A stretch of DNA of 64,000 nucleotides. It comes from Yponomeuta sedellus (taxonomy: Eukaryota; Arthropoda; Insecta; Lepidoptera; Yponomeutidae). Below are positions 10,170-21,839 of this stretch, piece after piece. Where the stretch lies: the NCBI GenBank assembly GCA_934045075.1, contig OW203736.1, positions 3,516,591 through 3,580,590 on the forward strand, in the 5' to 3' direction. A program made the position numbers and the translations under genes. How positions within the stretch are numbered: position 1 is the first letter of the stretch; each line of letters starts with the position of its first letter. Below the pieces are notes generated by a model, which worked only from the letters and a program-made list of their open reading frames with translations, made no database searches and was not told where the DNA came from.

Positions 10170-11040
10170 ATCTTGGCCTCTACAATACTTGAAAAAAAAA
10201 CTTGTCTTTTAGATTCGATTTGACACACCACAGACTAAAAGTTGTGGACGATTGACATTTTACTTTTTTTTTGGTGACAAAAGCAAAGGCGTAGATACCA
10301 CGCTATAGAGCCACTGTGCCGGCTTTTTTTTGTGTATTTTTTAATTTTCTCTGTATTAAACCTACAGAAAAATCTTTGAGTATTTTTCTTGTATTCCTTG
10401 AAGCCTAATCTACAAATGGTTTGGTTTAGCGTCCGAGCTATTTGAACTCCTCAGACACTAAGGTTTCCTCACGATGTTTCCTTCAGTGTTAGCGAAATTG
10501 CCGTCGTATAAATAATCTCATTATACAGATGCAGAGGCTATCGGTACAGGATGTGTGTGAGAGGTTAGTTCTAACACATGACAGCTGTTTACAATCTGTA
10601 AGCAGCAGTCATATGTTTTTGTCTGTACTTTGACCAACTGACCGCTACTAACGGCATATTAACAGTTTGCTGGTGTACGAGAAACAGGGGGTAAACGAGA
10701 ACACAATAACAAAGTCAATCATCCCCCAGTTAGGTTTACAACTTCACGAAACTAATCTAAACCCGTGAGTGTAACAACGAGCGGCCGGGAGTATTGTCGA
10801 CAAAGGAAGCAAAGACGCAAATACAGATGGGTCGCGAAGAATGTTTTCAGAGAATATTCTCGCGACACGAGACCTTATAAATTGAAATATTATATTTCCG
10901 TTCGATTAATTTCGCTCAGTTTTTCATTATACAAAATAAATACATGTTGCACCTGTACTCTGTACTTTTACGAACTAATAAAAAAAGTTGATTTACCATG
11001 TTCACAAAGAACATGTACCTTGTAAATTGAAAAAAATATC
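10170..11040. other. No recognisable feature
   Basis: AT-rich sequence with scattered short remnants (a ctcctcagacactaaggttt piece of family F near 10445-10500). No coding evidence. Confidence 0.4.
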
Positions 11041-11045
11041 GTGAT

Positions 11046-11400
11046 CAACCTTGTTTGTCCTCACTGGTGGGGCACGGGGCTCTTCCTGCATCGCAGAGGT
11101 TAGGCCATACTCCACCACGGGGGCCAAGTGCGCGTTGGTGAAGGATTGTAAGACAGTGGCGGGCCTTAATATCAGAAGTTATCAAGCCGCCTATAAGGCT
11201 TTTGACATAGCTTAACGACTGCCATTATATGACAGCCGGCAACGGCATAGTGTGCCTTGCGAAGCACGGAAGCGTTCGGAAAAATGCCACTAGTCGCGTC
11301 ACGGGTCAGTCACCCATCCTGAACCTGACCGTGCCAGTTGTTGCTTAATTCAACTTATTGATTCCAATCACACGGTTCGAATAGGCCACGAGCGCTTCAT
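11046..11400 (-). repeat. Family E SINE, near full length
   Basis: On the plus strand it runs from tcctcactggtggggcacgg through catactccaccacggggg to ccacgagcgcttcat. The tRNA-like head (cgctcgtggcctag) reads from the minus strand. It is one of about fourteen copies in this window. Confidence 0.75.
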
Positions 11401-11460
11401 GCATGTAAAACCCAACAAACTGTAATAAACATTAATCTAATGTAAATATATAAAATAGAC

Positions 11461-11645
11461 GAGTGGCGTTGCGGTAGCGCACCTGCATAGCATGCAAGAG
11501 GTCCCGGGTTCGAATCCCGGCTGGGGACAAAAAAAGAACCCAGGTCTTGGATGTTTACATGTTTGTGATGTCGCGGTTTCTGGATCCCACGAGACACAGA
11601 GTATCCTATTTTGGGGCCAGAAGCAATGTATGTGCCTTTATGTAA
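11461..11645 (+). repeat. Family C SINE
   Basis: tRNA-like head with gcggtagcgcacctgc and gggttcgaatcccggc, then aaaaaaagaacccaggtc, tttacatgtttgtgatgtcg and the gtaaatgttatgtta tail. Confidence 0.75.
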
Positions 11646-11739
11646 ATGTTATGTTAAAAGAGGCCTGTGCCCAACGGACTCTGTTTATAGGCTAATTAGT
11701 TAGGGTTTATGGATATGAAGTATTTTTGTATAACTAATT

Positions 11740-11937
11740 CCAATAATAATAATAAATATTCATGGACATATTACACAGATTTCGTTAGCCCTATACTAAG
11801 TACAACTAAATGACTTGTGTGATGTCATTTAGTTGTATAATTATATGCTGACTCGACGATATATTTAATACAATAAATACATAGATAACATCCAAGACCC
11901 GAAACAAACTAGAAAAGTTCGTTTCCTACTTGGACCC
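11740..11937 (-). repeat. Family B SINE, head missing
   Basis: Minus-strand body from ggaaacgaacttttctagtt to the ATT-rich tail at 11740. The tRNA-like head is reduced to gggtc. Confidence 0.7.
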
Positions 11938-12598
11938 GATTCTAATTATAACTAAAAAATTATGTTGTATTACAGTTGTATGTAGAAAAGATCTTGCTTT
12001 ATGTATTAAGGGTGTACATCTAACTATCTAATCTAGTTTATAATGCATTTAAATAGTTTTATTAGTTAATGTTTTAGCTTCGGTATACGCTGAAAATCAG
12101 CGCCAGGGCTCTGTCGTGGCATTAAGGTGAGCGGAGACTTTTTTGGTATCTTTTGAGTCAATGTTCACAAGACAGGGAGGAGTGGAAGCTCATGGGGGAG
12201 GCCTTTGCCCAGCAATGGGACAAAAAATATTAAAAGATTCATTATGTAAAATATTGTACCAAAAAAACATTATTTTATTCTATACTATTCTATTCAAATC
12301 CAAAAGAGATGCTCTTTTTCACACTTTTTTTTTCAATTTTAAGTTCATGTACTGCAAGAACATTCTTCGAGAACATTCTCCCGCGCCCACCACTAGAGAT
12401 GACAAAAGCGTGCATTCGAGCCGATCGTCTGGTGGTCCGATCGAAGGAAGCGGATGGGGGTACAAATTAATGTAGTCCCTGTGAGTACTCTCCAAAATAC
12501 ATCTTGTAGAAGACGGAGAGGCAAGCGACCTTACGACGTTGCACCAGAGGCCGCAACCTTTCCTTCTATCGTGTTATCTAAAATATAGTCCCAGGTTA

Positions 12599-12828
12599 TA
12601 GTCTGTTAGCTTTTAGAATATACCTCGGCTACTATCGGATAGAATCGGATATATTCGTGTAATAGAAATATCGTAACTATTTTAATATGACACTTAATTT
12701 CTAAATCGGAACTAATATGAAAACTTAACTTCGTATCAGGGCAGGAAATAGTATTACACTCGTTTGCTTTCGGCGAAAACCGAAGCCTACTCTACAGCCC
12801 GAGGTATATTCTAAAAGCTAACAGACTG
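12599..12828. mobile_element. TA-flanked MITE with about 29-bp TIRs
   Basis: Inverted ends agtctgttagcttttagaat... at 12600 and 12828 match over 29 bp and are flanked by TA at 12597-12598 and 12829-12830, the Tc1/mariner target. There is no transposase inside. Confidence 0.75.
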
Positions 12829-12929
12829 TACTTCATTTATAATACCTGTTTTCGACTAAAACATCATATTTTACCGGTAGAATCTTGTTTGCTAAAATGG
12901 ACAGCTAAGGATAAATAGCCTGTAGGTAC
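12829..12929. mobile_element. Degraded MITE related to the one at 37651
   Basis: The right end (gtagaatcttgtttgctaaa... ataaatagcctgta) matches the TIR of the 37651-37897 element with several substitutions. The left TIR is lost next to the preceding MITE. Confidence 0.5.
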
Positions 12930-13256
12930 TATGCCTCTCTCCTCTGCTAACTGTACCATGGTGGATCACGTCGCCGGGGCACGTCCATTTTTACACGTCC
13001 TCTCTACCTACCACTCCGATCCGTGCGTGATCCGCGGCAGCTAACCATAGTTTGGACCTAATTCCACGATCCACCAAATTCTGTTGTTGTTACACTGAGT
13101 AACTATAGTGAACAAACCTCACTAACAACTTATTGCATCTACATAATGAGGCGCCCAGTGACAATTTGAAAGTTAAAGTGAAATTTTCTTTACTGTCAAC
13201 ATTACATTATCACATCACTTCACACTATATAACATCACACTAATGTTATAAGGAAG

Positions 13257-13618
13257 CCCTCGTGGCCTAGGCGAACCGAGTGATTGGATTCGATCACTTG
13301 GCTAAGCAACAACAGGCGCGGTCAGGTACAGGATGGGTGAGAGTCCCGTGACTACCGCTAGTGGCATTTTTCCGAGCGCTTCCGTGCTTCGCAAGGCACG
13401 TTAAACCGTTGGTGCCGGCTGTAATATACAATAATGGCAGTCGTTAAGCCATGTCAGAGGCCTTATGGGCGGCTTGATAACTTCTGACAGTAAGGCCCGC
13501 CACTGTCTTACAATCCTCCACCAACCCGGACTTGGCCCCCGTGGTGGAGTATGGCCTAACCTTCCTGCGATGCAAGAAGAGACCCGTGCCCCAGCAGTGG
13601 GGACATACAAGGGTTGAT
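13257..13618 (+). repeat. Family E SINE, full length
   Basis: Starts with ccctcgtggcctaggcgaac, passes gtgatggcagtcgttaa-like and gcccccgtggtggagtatgg segments, and ends gtggggacatacaagggttg. Confidence 0.8.
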
Positions 13619-13654
13619 ATCGAATTAAACCGAAAAATAAATTGTATGTATTAT

Positions 13655-13806
13655 TAGCAAAGGGAAAGATAAAAAGTACCCGGAGCCAGCGTGCGTGCAT
13701 ACAACGACTTATAAATGTTGATGAAGCGAAGGTGATCTGTCAGGATCGTGGCAAGTGGCAGACCCTGGTCTCTGACTACCCCTCTGGGATACAGGCCTAA
13801 GGTTAT
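13655..13806 (+). repeat. Family G LINE 3' end fragment
   Basis: Encodes VDEAKVICQDRGKWQTLVSD and YPSGIQA with the same boundaries as the other G copies. Inserted right after the family E SINE. Confidence 0.6.
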
Positions 13807-13809
13807 TTA

Positions 13810-14500
13810 TGAATAAATTTGCCTTTGTACACTATGCTAAGCAAATTTGCGTTTATGGGCTGATTACAAAAATATAATGAGGACTTACGAACCAATCTGG
13901 CTATGGACGTTTCATTCATACGCTGAACAGAATTTGCTTACCTGAAAGAATAAAAAAATATTATAAGTACTGGCTCTGTCTGCCGGGCACAATTTAAATT
14001 ACACTGCCTGCCAGCCAAGCACACATTCTCTGCATGTATTGCTGTAGCTTCCCACAGTGGGGATTCTTTATATTGGAGGTGGATCATACTAGGCGGACTG
14101 TAACACTAAGCCTTGGTTTCTGGTACACTAACGAGCCGCTAATCTACTGTTAATAGCTGTCAGTTGGCCAAAGTGCATACAAAAAAAAACATTTGACAGC
14201 TCTTTATATTAGATTATCATAAATTGTTAGTGTACAAGAAACCGAGGGTAAGTTAATCAGCTCTCGCCATCGTAATAATAGTAATCTCATTGAAAAATGG
14301 GGCTATATGTGCACAAAATAAACTACAAAAATCCTAAATTACAACCTATTTTCACGAAACAAATAATTAAATTTTGTCTGGAAGAAATTGCTTTTAGCAA
14401 TAAGGCCGCCAATTGTACTATGTATATTTGCAATTGTTTTGTATTTGTTGTTTTTCCAGTGTACAATAAAGAATATTCTTATCTTAAATAAACTACATCA
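13810..14500. other. Mostly unassigned; LINE-like 3' tail near 14400-14490
   Basis: ggccgccaattgtac followed by gtacaataaagaatattctt (14403-14482) recurs near 50645-50725, so it is probably the 3' end of a retroelement carrying its own AATAAA signal. The rest is unassigned. Confidence 0.4.
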
Positions 14501-14504
14501 CATC

Positions 14505-14715
14505 ACTCTAATATTATAAAGGCGAAAGTTTGTGAGTGTGTATGTTTATTATTTCTTCACATCTAAACGGCTGGAGCGATTTTAATGAAATTCGGTATGG
14601 AGTTAGCTGACACCCTGGTTTAACATATAGGTTTCGTTTTACTGCGGGAAAAAATCTTATTCCAATGACAAACGTGGGAAAATTTTGTCAGTATTTACAT
14701 ACATTAAATATCATT
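14505..14715 (+). repeat. Family I dispersed repeat
   Basis: Contains ctaatattataaaggcgaaa, ggagcgattttaatgaaatt and acgtttt-like actgcggga segments, also found near 33975, 47055 and 62695. Confidence 0.55.
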
Positions 14716-15106
14716 ACTTCATTGCAGGTGAAACAATAAACAGGACATAATAATAAGAAATAACATGTGCTAGGCGGGCTTAACTCTGTAAGAGATTCCT
14801 TCCAGCAAGCCTCGGAGAGTCGGAGCAGCTGTAAGCAACCAGTGCTGCTGTAATAAACTTTAATTCAGTTATTGTTTACATTTACGCAAGCCGTTGATAG
14901 AAATACGTATAATATACTCTATCAGGTGATCAGGGGTTCGATTCTGTAAGTGCATTACGGTATGTACAAGGACAGATAAATGGACAGGTCACGTGACATG
15001 TACTTTTATACGATTGCTGTCTAGAAGGTTTGATACGTGCGCGGGTATAATGTACTAATGTACTAATGTGTAATTAATGTACTATTATTGTCTATTAGGA
15101 CATAAT

Positions 15107-15325
15107 TGCTTCGCAAGGCACGTTAAGCCGTTGGTGCCGGCTGTCATGTAATGCAATGTCAGGGGCCTTATGGGCGGCGTGATAACTTCTGACATTAAGG
15201 CCCACCACTGTCTTAAAATCCTCCACCAACCCGGACTCGGGCCCCGTGGTGGAGTATGGCCTAACCTTCCTGCGATGCAAAGACAAGACCCTTGCCCCAG
15301 CAGTGGGGACATACAAGGGTTGATC
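15107..15325 (+). repeat. Family E SINE, 5' truncated
   Basis: Begins at cttcgcaaggcacgttaagc and runs to the usual gtggggacatacaagggttg end. Confidence 0.75.
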
Positions 15326-15756
15326 GAGGACATAATTGCTATAAAAAACATAGGGGCAGCGCGGAAAATTTCGCTGTCGGGTAGTATTCGCAGGGTTTCT
15401 TTTGAAAAGTCTTAAAATGGCCAGTCAGTCGGTGATTGTATTTTTATGCCGCTTTCTACAAGCCAGCAATTCTCAATGTCAGCATATTATATAATTATTA
15501 TACATTTGTTAACATCTTCATTACAATTAAGCAATAAGCATCCAATAAACAAAGCTGCCTTGGAAACTTTCTGTTTGGCTTTTGATCACTAATTCATTCT
15601 AGACCAACTTGTCACGAAAGTGCATGCTCACAATCTTGAATAAAACCACTGCTTTTCATTGCCTTGAGAAGTGACTAAAAGCAGCAATGAAATGAAATCG
15701 CTATATTCATGGAGTTGTCATTGTACTACAATGCATTATTTATTGTATTCTTTTTT

Positions 15757-16130
15757 TTTAATGCACTAACCCGTGCTAAGGACAATTTTTAAAAACCTAT
15801 TTAGAGGCTAAAAATTCCACCCATGCCGGGACTCGAACCCGCGACCTCTGGCTAACCGTGCCAGCCAGCGCTTAACTGAGCTAATAGGCGACTCACCGAC
15901 ATCAGTGAAATTTCGAACCTCTTTACAATACTCTCTGTATTACGTACAGGCAGCAACATCTGGCTAAAGTAATTTGCATCACTTGCAGCCCCGAATGCCT
16001 TACTTTGCAGTTAGGTTTTACATCGGAATGATATCGTTGTACCCACATGTTTTTTTTAATGCACTAAGCCGTGCTAAGGACAATTTTTAAAAACCTATTT
16101 AGAGGCTAAGACAAATACAATGCATTAGCA
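15757..16130 (-). repeat. Family A repeat flanked by two direct terminal blocks
   Basis: Minus-strand order: terminal block (16051-16130), body (15894-16050), tRNA-like part (15819-15893), terminal block (15757-15818). The two blocks (aatgcactaa... acctatttagaggcta) are in the same orientation, like a miniature LTR pair. Confidence 0.75.
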
Positions 16131-16435
16131 GAATCTAGGCCCAGCTAGGCCAAGGTACTGTTCAACGTTTTGTATGGTTTACTTTTTCAGTTTTTCCGAG
16201 TTTTCCTGTATGGTAAAGAAAATGCCACTACAAACTAAGTTCGGCGCAAGTTCCGCATTCAGTTTGTACTTTCGTTCTAGATCCAATTTAAATTCCCTCT
16301 TCCGCAGCTGCAAGCACGTCTTCGCTTAAGTAGATTTACAATAGTTTGTTCAGTCTGAACTCTGCCATTTCGATGACCCGGTAAACGTTGGTCGCCCCAG
16401 TGTCCAACTTTGGCCTAGGGTTGGATAAGTGTTTT

Positions 16436-16640
16436 TTTTAATGTAGCCTTTAAACGTCCCACTGCAGGGCACAGCCCTTCTCTCAAAGAGAGAGTAGGGG
16501 CTTTATTAACACGCGTGCCCACCGCGGATTGGCCAATATGTAATTATGAATGTTAGTTAAGATTCCAAGAACCTCAACGCCTGAAATTGGCCAATCCGCG
16601 GTGGGCACGCGTGTTAATAAAGCCCCATTATTTAATTTTT
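16436..16640 (-). repeat. Family F fragment with a perfect 41-bp inverted repeat
   Basis: Arms 16497-16537 and 16586-16626 (ggggctttattaacacgcgt... ggccaat) are exact inverted copies around a 48-bp spacer. The left part also holds the family F tail (acgtcccactgcagggcaca). Confidence 0.85.
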
Positions 16641-17580
16641 ATTGTGGCAACACTATGTTTTTTCTTGTTTTTGCCTTTTATTTATAGTAATTATATAATA
16701 CAGAAAAACAGACCCTAAAGCCAGTGATTTCTTCGGAGGTATTAGAACACCTCAGACATTCAGGTGTTCTCACAATGTTTTCCTAATAATGTGCGTCGTA
16801 CCTAATAATTATTTGAGAAATTATGGTCAGTGTTCTTTTTTTCGCTGCCATTTTATCAACGACTTATTCTATCCAAAGGCGAACTACCGAAGCGACAAAC
16901 ATTATACATTGTTATACATGTAAATTCATTTATGAAATATTTTTTTTTATTTCTAATTTCTTTGATTCATCATATCTTAAAAACTATTAACAGTAGCGAA
17001 AAGGTTTGTATATTAAAAAAAACTCCGCTTTCCATTAAAAAAAAATGAAACAAGGCGCGGTAATTCGAATTTGGCTTTTCACAGTTAGTTTTAGTTACAA
17101 TTTAACACAGCAGATTTTGTATATCAAAGGCGCCTGCACATTTATTTCCTCTTCAAGCAACAACTACAAAACAAACCAACGGAAACAGAAATTAATTGAA
17201 AAGCTTTCGATCGGCAAGGCGTACGAAATAAACAACAGAGACGTTTCCCGCTTTTAATCTGGCCCATTGTTCCCCAGTAATGGAACGTGATTCGAATAGA
17301 CCGGACAGTGGCGGCCATAATGAACGTTGCCATGGCAACGGTCGCTAGACAGGACATCATTGTTATTAGGGCACGTAACAGAGGAGACATTGCAAACAAA
17401 AAGCTATATATTTACTGGCTGACCCAGCGAGCTTCGTAGCGCCTAACAGTTGATTCTTTGATTTTTTTTATTTTCCCCTCCGTCCGTAAGAACCATCCTC
17501 GTACTTCAAGGAATTGCCAAAACAAAGAATAAGCAAAATCGATTCAGCTGCTCTCGAGATTTGCGCTTACCCACACATTC
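16640..17580. other. Mostly unassigned; short F remnant and an X-box-like palindrome
   Basis: ttagaacacctcagacattc at 16740 is a family F remnant. cgttgccatggcaacg at 17325-17340 is a perfect 16-bp palindrome of the RFX X-box kind. I see no gene. Confidence 0.4.
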
Positions 17581-18168
17581 ATGCCCGGTTTCTGAGGTCC
17601 ATTTAAACCTAGTTTATGCTGCTAGTGGCGTAGATGACATAACGCTATTGATTCAATAACTTGACATTTTACGTTTCTGAACACCTATGCAATAGGTAAA
17701 CTTGGTTTAAACTTCGTTCAACTTAACCGCCCGGATTTGGTCGTTTATCGAATCTATAACTTTATTTGACGTTTTAAGTGACATTAGATAGTTTAGGTTA
17801 TTTTACATAAATTGTATTTCTCTTGTGAAAAACAACCAGAGTCTTGTTATTTTTATCTTGTTATCACTATATTTTCATTCTAAATAATAGTTTGTTAGTA
17901 TGGAGTACACTAGTTCATCAGATTCGGATTTGGAAGTGATGGAGCTTGTTGCACATATTTCCGTACCGAGAAACTTGAGGTCCCGAAGAAGCAAGATATC
18001 GTTTCAATAAGGATACTGTCCTGTCTTGTACATTTCAGCCTAAAATAGTAAGATTAAAATTAAAGTACAATAAGTATGATTATAAACGATTCTTCTGGGG
18101 TCAGCTAAACTCTGCAACTACCTAGGTATTCGATTTAAAAAAAGCTTTTTGCGTGGGTGTTCCTAGTT
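17581..18168 (+). mobile_element. PIF/Harbinger remnant, copy 1
   Basis: Starts with the terminal sequence atgcccggtttctgaggtcc and aligns over about 580 bp with the reverse complement of 40200-40751. It holds an ATG at about 17900 opening MEYTSSSDSDLEVMELVAHI, then PRNLRSRR, a HARBI1-like nuclease N-terminus. About 34 bp present in the other copy are missing right after that, shifting the frame to a stop. The right terminal repeat is absent. Confidence 0.7.
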
Positions 18169-18987
18169 TGTAATTACCAGTGGTCGGAGTAGGTATATTG
18201 AATTAAGGTCACTGACATCAAACGTATATTATGTTAATATGGAGACGCCTCCGAGTTTCCGGATTATTATGATAAAAATACCGAAACATCGAAATTATTA
18301 CATGAAACTAGTTAAAAATGTATCAATACTCTCAACGCTATGCTGCTAGTGGCGTAGATGACCAGAATTTAATAGTAAAAAATGACTGGTGTGTAAAAAC
18401 CTTGTTGTAGTAAAAGTGTTGGAGTAAAAGCCTAAGCATGTATAAAATGATAATAATAATATTCATTTCAACACACGACATCCGGCAAACAGGGTCTTTT
18501 GTCCTCTTATCTCTATGCTCAACGCATCTGACCAATTAGAATCAAGTATCCAGGATGACTCATTGACTGTTGGTTCGAAAACAATGCGCTCGCACCGACA
18601 TCCAGACCAAGTGGCTCACTCACTTATTTCGGTTCGTGGAGTGCGCTTATTTTATGTGTTGTGAATATCTTGACTTCACCCTGGCTTGTTTACTGTCTTC
18701 TGAAATCTACTTAAAACGACGAATTTTGCTTATAACTACGGACATCGATTTATTACTCTTGGATTGGGCCCATTTGAAGTTGTTTTTGTACGGGTAAGTT
18801 TTAATTATTTTCACTATTTAAGACGGTTTTAGAACTTGGAAACAGTTAAAAAAATCACTTTATAGCAAATTTTATTACTCTATTTACCAAATTTTTGGAA
18901 ACTCCGGTACATTCCGGAAGAAATGCATGTCCATGTTATGATATCATGACGCAAGTATCTAAAATCAATATACCTATTTTTATTTTT

Positions 18988-19226
18988 AATGCACTAACCC
19001 GTGCTACTCGTAAGGACAATTTTAAAAACCTATTTAGAGGCTAAAAATGTACGTGATACGTACTACAGATACAGTAATACAGAGAATAGTGTAAAGAGGT
19101 TCGAAATTTCACTGATGCCAGTGAGTCGCCCATTAGCTCAGTTGGATAGAGCACTGGCACGGATAGCCAGAGGTCGCGGGTTCGAATCCCGGCATGGGTG
19201 GAGTTTTTAGCCTCTAAATAGGTTCC
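18988..19226 (+). repeat. Family A repeat with inverted terminal blocks
   Basis: An inverted terminal block at the left (ttttaatgcactaacccgtg, 18988-19046), a partial body, the tRNA-like part (19128-19200) and a forward block (ttttagcctctaaataggtt). Confidence 0.75.
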
Positions 19227-19346
19227 TGCAAGGGTTGTTATTATACTCTAAAACAAGTGGTTTTCAAATTAAACATGACAATACTGTTGGAGTAGCTAGT
19301 ATAATAATAATAATAATGCTACTCCTCTTCATCTTCCTTCCTCTTG

Positions 19347-19532
19347 ACGACCTCCATGGCGTAGCGGTAGCGCGTCTGCCTACCATGCAAGAGGTCCCGG
19401 GTTCGAATCCCGGCTGGGACAAAAAAAAGCCCAGGTCTTGGATGTTTACATGTTTGTAATGTCGTTGTTTCTGGTTCTCACGACACAGGGTATCCTAAAA
19501 TTGTGCTTGTATGTAAATGTTATGTTATGTTA
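19347..19532 (+). repeat. Family C SINE
   Basis: Head gacctccatggcgtagcggt, B box gggttcgaatcccggc, body through gtatcctaaaattgtgcttg and the tgttatgttatgtt tail. Confidence 0.8.
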
Positions 19533-19534
19533 TC

Positions 19535-19612
19535 ATCATCATCATCAGGTTATACCAGTCCACTGCTGGACATAGCCCTCCCCTAATGAGCGCCACAGCC
19601 TCCTCCTACGCC
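19535..19612 (-). repeat. Family H LINE 3' end fragment
   Basis: Plus-strand catcatcatcaggttatacc then ccactgctggacatagccct is the reverse complement of the H 3' end seen at 5803 and 60307. Confidence 0.5.
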
Positions 19613-19679
19613 TCTTAATATTTTTAACCCATAAATTATAGAGTACGACTAATGTATTGTTAGAGTTGATTAGTGCAAA

Positions 19680-19890
19680 GAACAGAGCGGTGGTAGCGGA
19701 GCGGTGTAGAACGCTGGCCTCTCAATCGGGAGGTCGTGGGTTCGAGTCACGGCATGTACCAATGACTTTGTTTTCTAAGTTATGTACATTTGTGAAATTA
19801 TGGTAGCGAGTAGTATTGCTGGAAGGTGAAGGAAAACCTCGTAAGGAAACCCTAGTGTCTGAGGTGTTAGCGTACCCCAGCGCTTGCTAC
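19680..19890 (+). repeat. Family F SINE, head and body
   Basis: Gives the clearest tRNA-like head of the family: gcggtggtagcggagcggtg and gaggtcgtgggttcgagtca, followed by atgtaccaatgactttg and the inverted counterpart of cctcacgatgttttccttca. Confidence 0.7.
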
Positions 19891-19891
19891 T

Positions 19892-20234
19892 CGTACGTAC
19901 AATGACCCAACAATGAGGCTAAGTGCGGAAATCTCAGGTCTAACTAAGGCCTCTGACATGGCTTAGTGCAAAGAACATCGACTATACTGTAGTTTACCTA
20001 GGAATACACAGAACAAGGAACACAAATGGTTTACTACATGAGTTCGACGCACATTAGACTAAGTTTGGAGTTCTTTTGTCCATTTTTTCTCCAAAATAAT
20101 CTAGATTCTGAAATGGTTTGACTTGTAACGTTCCTTAAGCCGCAGTATCTGCGCTATTTCGAATAAAACCTTTTCATTTCATTACATAGCCGATTAACCC
20201 ATGGTCTAAGGTAATAGGAATAGGCTACATCTAT
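19892..20234. other. Retroelement 3' sequence shared with the 58.07 kb host repeat
   Basis: ttttgtccattttttctcca followed by a ctagattctgaaatgg-like stretch and gaataaaaccttttcatttc (about 20072-20185) recurs around 58075-58103 and 58924-59010. Confidence 0.45.
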
Positions 20235-20246
20235 ATCTATCTATAG

Positions 20247-20476
20247 TCAGCCCACATCATCCCACTGCTGGGCATAGGCCTCCTTTTTATTGCGCCATTC
20301 CTCACGGTCCTGTGCTAACCTGATCCATCTTTGACCCGCAACCCTCACGATGTCGTCTGTCCATCTTGTCGGTGGTCTGCCTACCAACCTCCTTCCCTCC
20401 CTTGGCCACCACTCCGATACTGCCCTGGTGCACCGGCCGTCTTCCCTTCTAGCCAAGTGCCCCGCCCATCTCTACT
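20247..20476 (-). pseudogene. RTE-type LINE ORF C-terminus
   Basis: Reads WAGHLARREDGRC, GRPPTRWTDDIVRVAG, WIRLAQDREEWRN and EAYAQQWDDVG with a stop at 20247. This is the conserved C-terminal block of RTE-like endonuclease-reverse transcriptases in insects. The start is lost, with no RT domain left. Confidence 0.75.
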
Positions 20477-20639
20477 TTAAGGCTACATACGCAATGTATA
20501 TTGAATGCCGTGGTGGAGTATGGCCTAACCGTGCCCCAACAGTGGCGACTGATACTATATGGGTCATTCCATTATCGCGGGAGCAACTTTTAGACACATT
20601 TAGTTTCATAGAATATATTTTTTTATGTTATCTATAAAC

Positions 20640-20870
20640 GTCCCACGAGGGCACAGGCCTTCTCTCAGAGAAAGTAAGGGCTTAATTACCACGCGTATCC
20701 ACAGCGGATTTGTAATTTGAAGCGCAAAGGTTTTTGAACACCTCAGACACTCGGATTCCCTCACGACGTTTTCCTTCACCATTAGAGAGTGGTATTGCTA
20801 TTACAACTTCACAAATGTACGAATTCATTGGTACATGCCCGCACTGGGAATCGAAAGTGGCTCCATTGTT
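20640..20870 (-). repeat. Family F SINE
   Basis: Plus-strand acgtcccacgagggcacagg, cacctcagacactcggattc and cctcacgacgttttccttca, ending in gtacatgcccgc. Confidence 0.7.
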
Positions 20871-20934
20871 CAAGCCACTGAGCAAACATCAATCAATCAA
20901 TCGATCAATTGAACAATCAATCGATTAATCAAAT

Positions 20935-21090
20935 CCTCGGGTTCGAATCCCGGCTGGGAACATAAAAAAAAGCCCAGGTCTTGGATGTTTACATGATTGT
21001 GATGTCGTTGTTTCTGGTTCCCACGACACAGGGTATCCTAGTGTGGGGCCAGATGCAATGTTTGTGCTTGTATGTAAATGTTACGTTAAA
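20935..21090 (+). repeat. Family C SINE, 5' truncated
   Basis: Starts inside the head at ctcgggttcgaatcccggct and runs to gtaaatgttacgttaa. The preceding AATC-rich stretch (about 20890-20930) is a simple repeat. Confidence 0.75.
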
Positions 21091-21517
21091 TTTATTTACA
21101 ACCAAGTGTAACAGTTTGATGTTCATTAATAAATTAGCGCTTATAACATTGCCGCGTTTTTCAAGCATACCTTCATGAACACATATACTAAAAGAACCTT
21201 TTTTTTTCCTAGCCAAGTAAATACAAATTGTCAGTTTGCAGGTTCAAATTGGAGAAGCGAACAAAGTATCCAGTTACGAGTTTCGGGCGAGGCAGACAAA
21301 ACGGGAAATTGGTTTTTCGGGACAAGCACCGAATTTGCCCCTAAGCTGTAACACGACCGTCTAAAACTAGAATGTTAATGGTAGCAAGCCTAATCAGATG
21401 AACTTAGGTTAAACCTTAAAGGCTGGGATCTCCGAGCGCAAGATTTCTATTGGCGTTGGAAGAGTAGACATTTGACATTCACAGAAATGCACATCTAATG
21501 AGCCGTCAATCAATCGT

Positions 21518-21838
21518 TATCAACCCTTGTATTTCCCACTGCTGGGGCACGAGTCTCTTCCTGCATCGCAGGAAGGTTAGGTTAGGTTAACACCGAGTCC
21601 GGGTTGGTGGAGGATTGTAAGACAGTGGCGAGCCACTGTCAAAAGTTCTGACATGGCTTAACGACTGCCATTACATGACAGCCGGCACCAACGGCTTAAC
21701 GTGCCTTGCGAAGCGCTCCGAAAAAATGGCACTAGCAGTAGTCACAGGACGGTCACCCATCCTGGACCTGACGGCGCCTGTTGTTGCTTAACCAAGTGAT
21801 TGATTCCAATCACTCGGTTCGACTAGGGCACGAGCGCA
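21518..21838 (-). repeat. Family E SINE
   Basis: From cccttgtatttcccactgct to ggcacgagcgc, with small internal changes (gttaggttaggttaac at 21583). Confidence 0.75.
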
Positions 21839-21839
21839 T

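Noticed and set aside
17142..17399. Minus-strand frame with a hydrophobic N-terminus
   Set aside because: Short, without a splice site, family motif or downstream continuation. The sequence around it looks non-coding.
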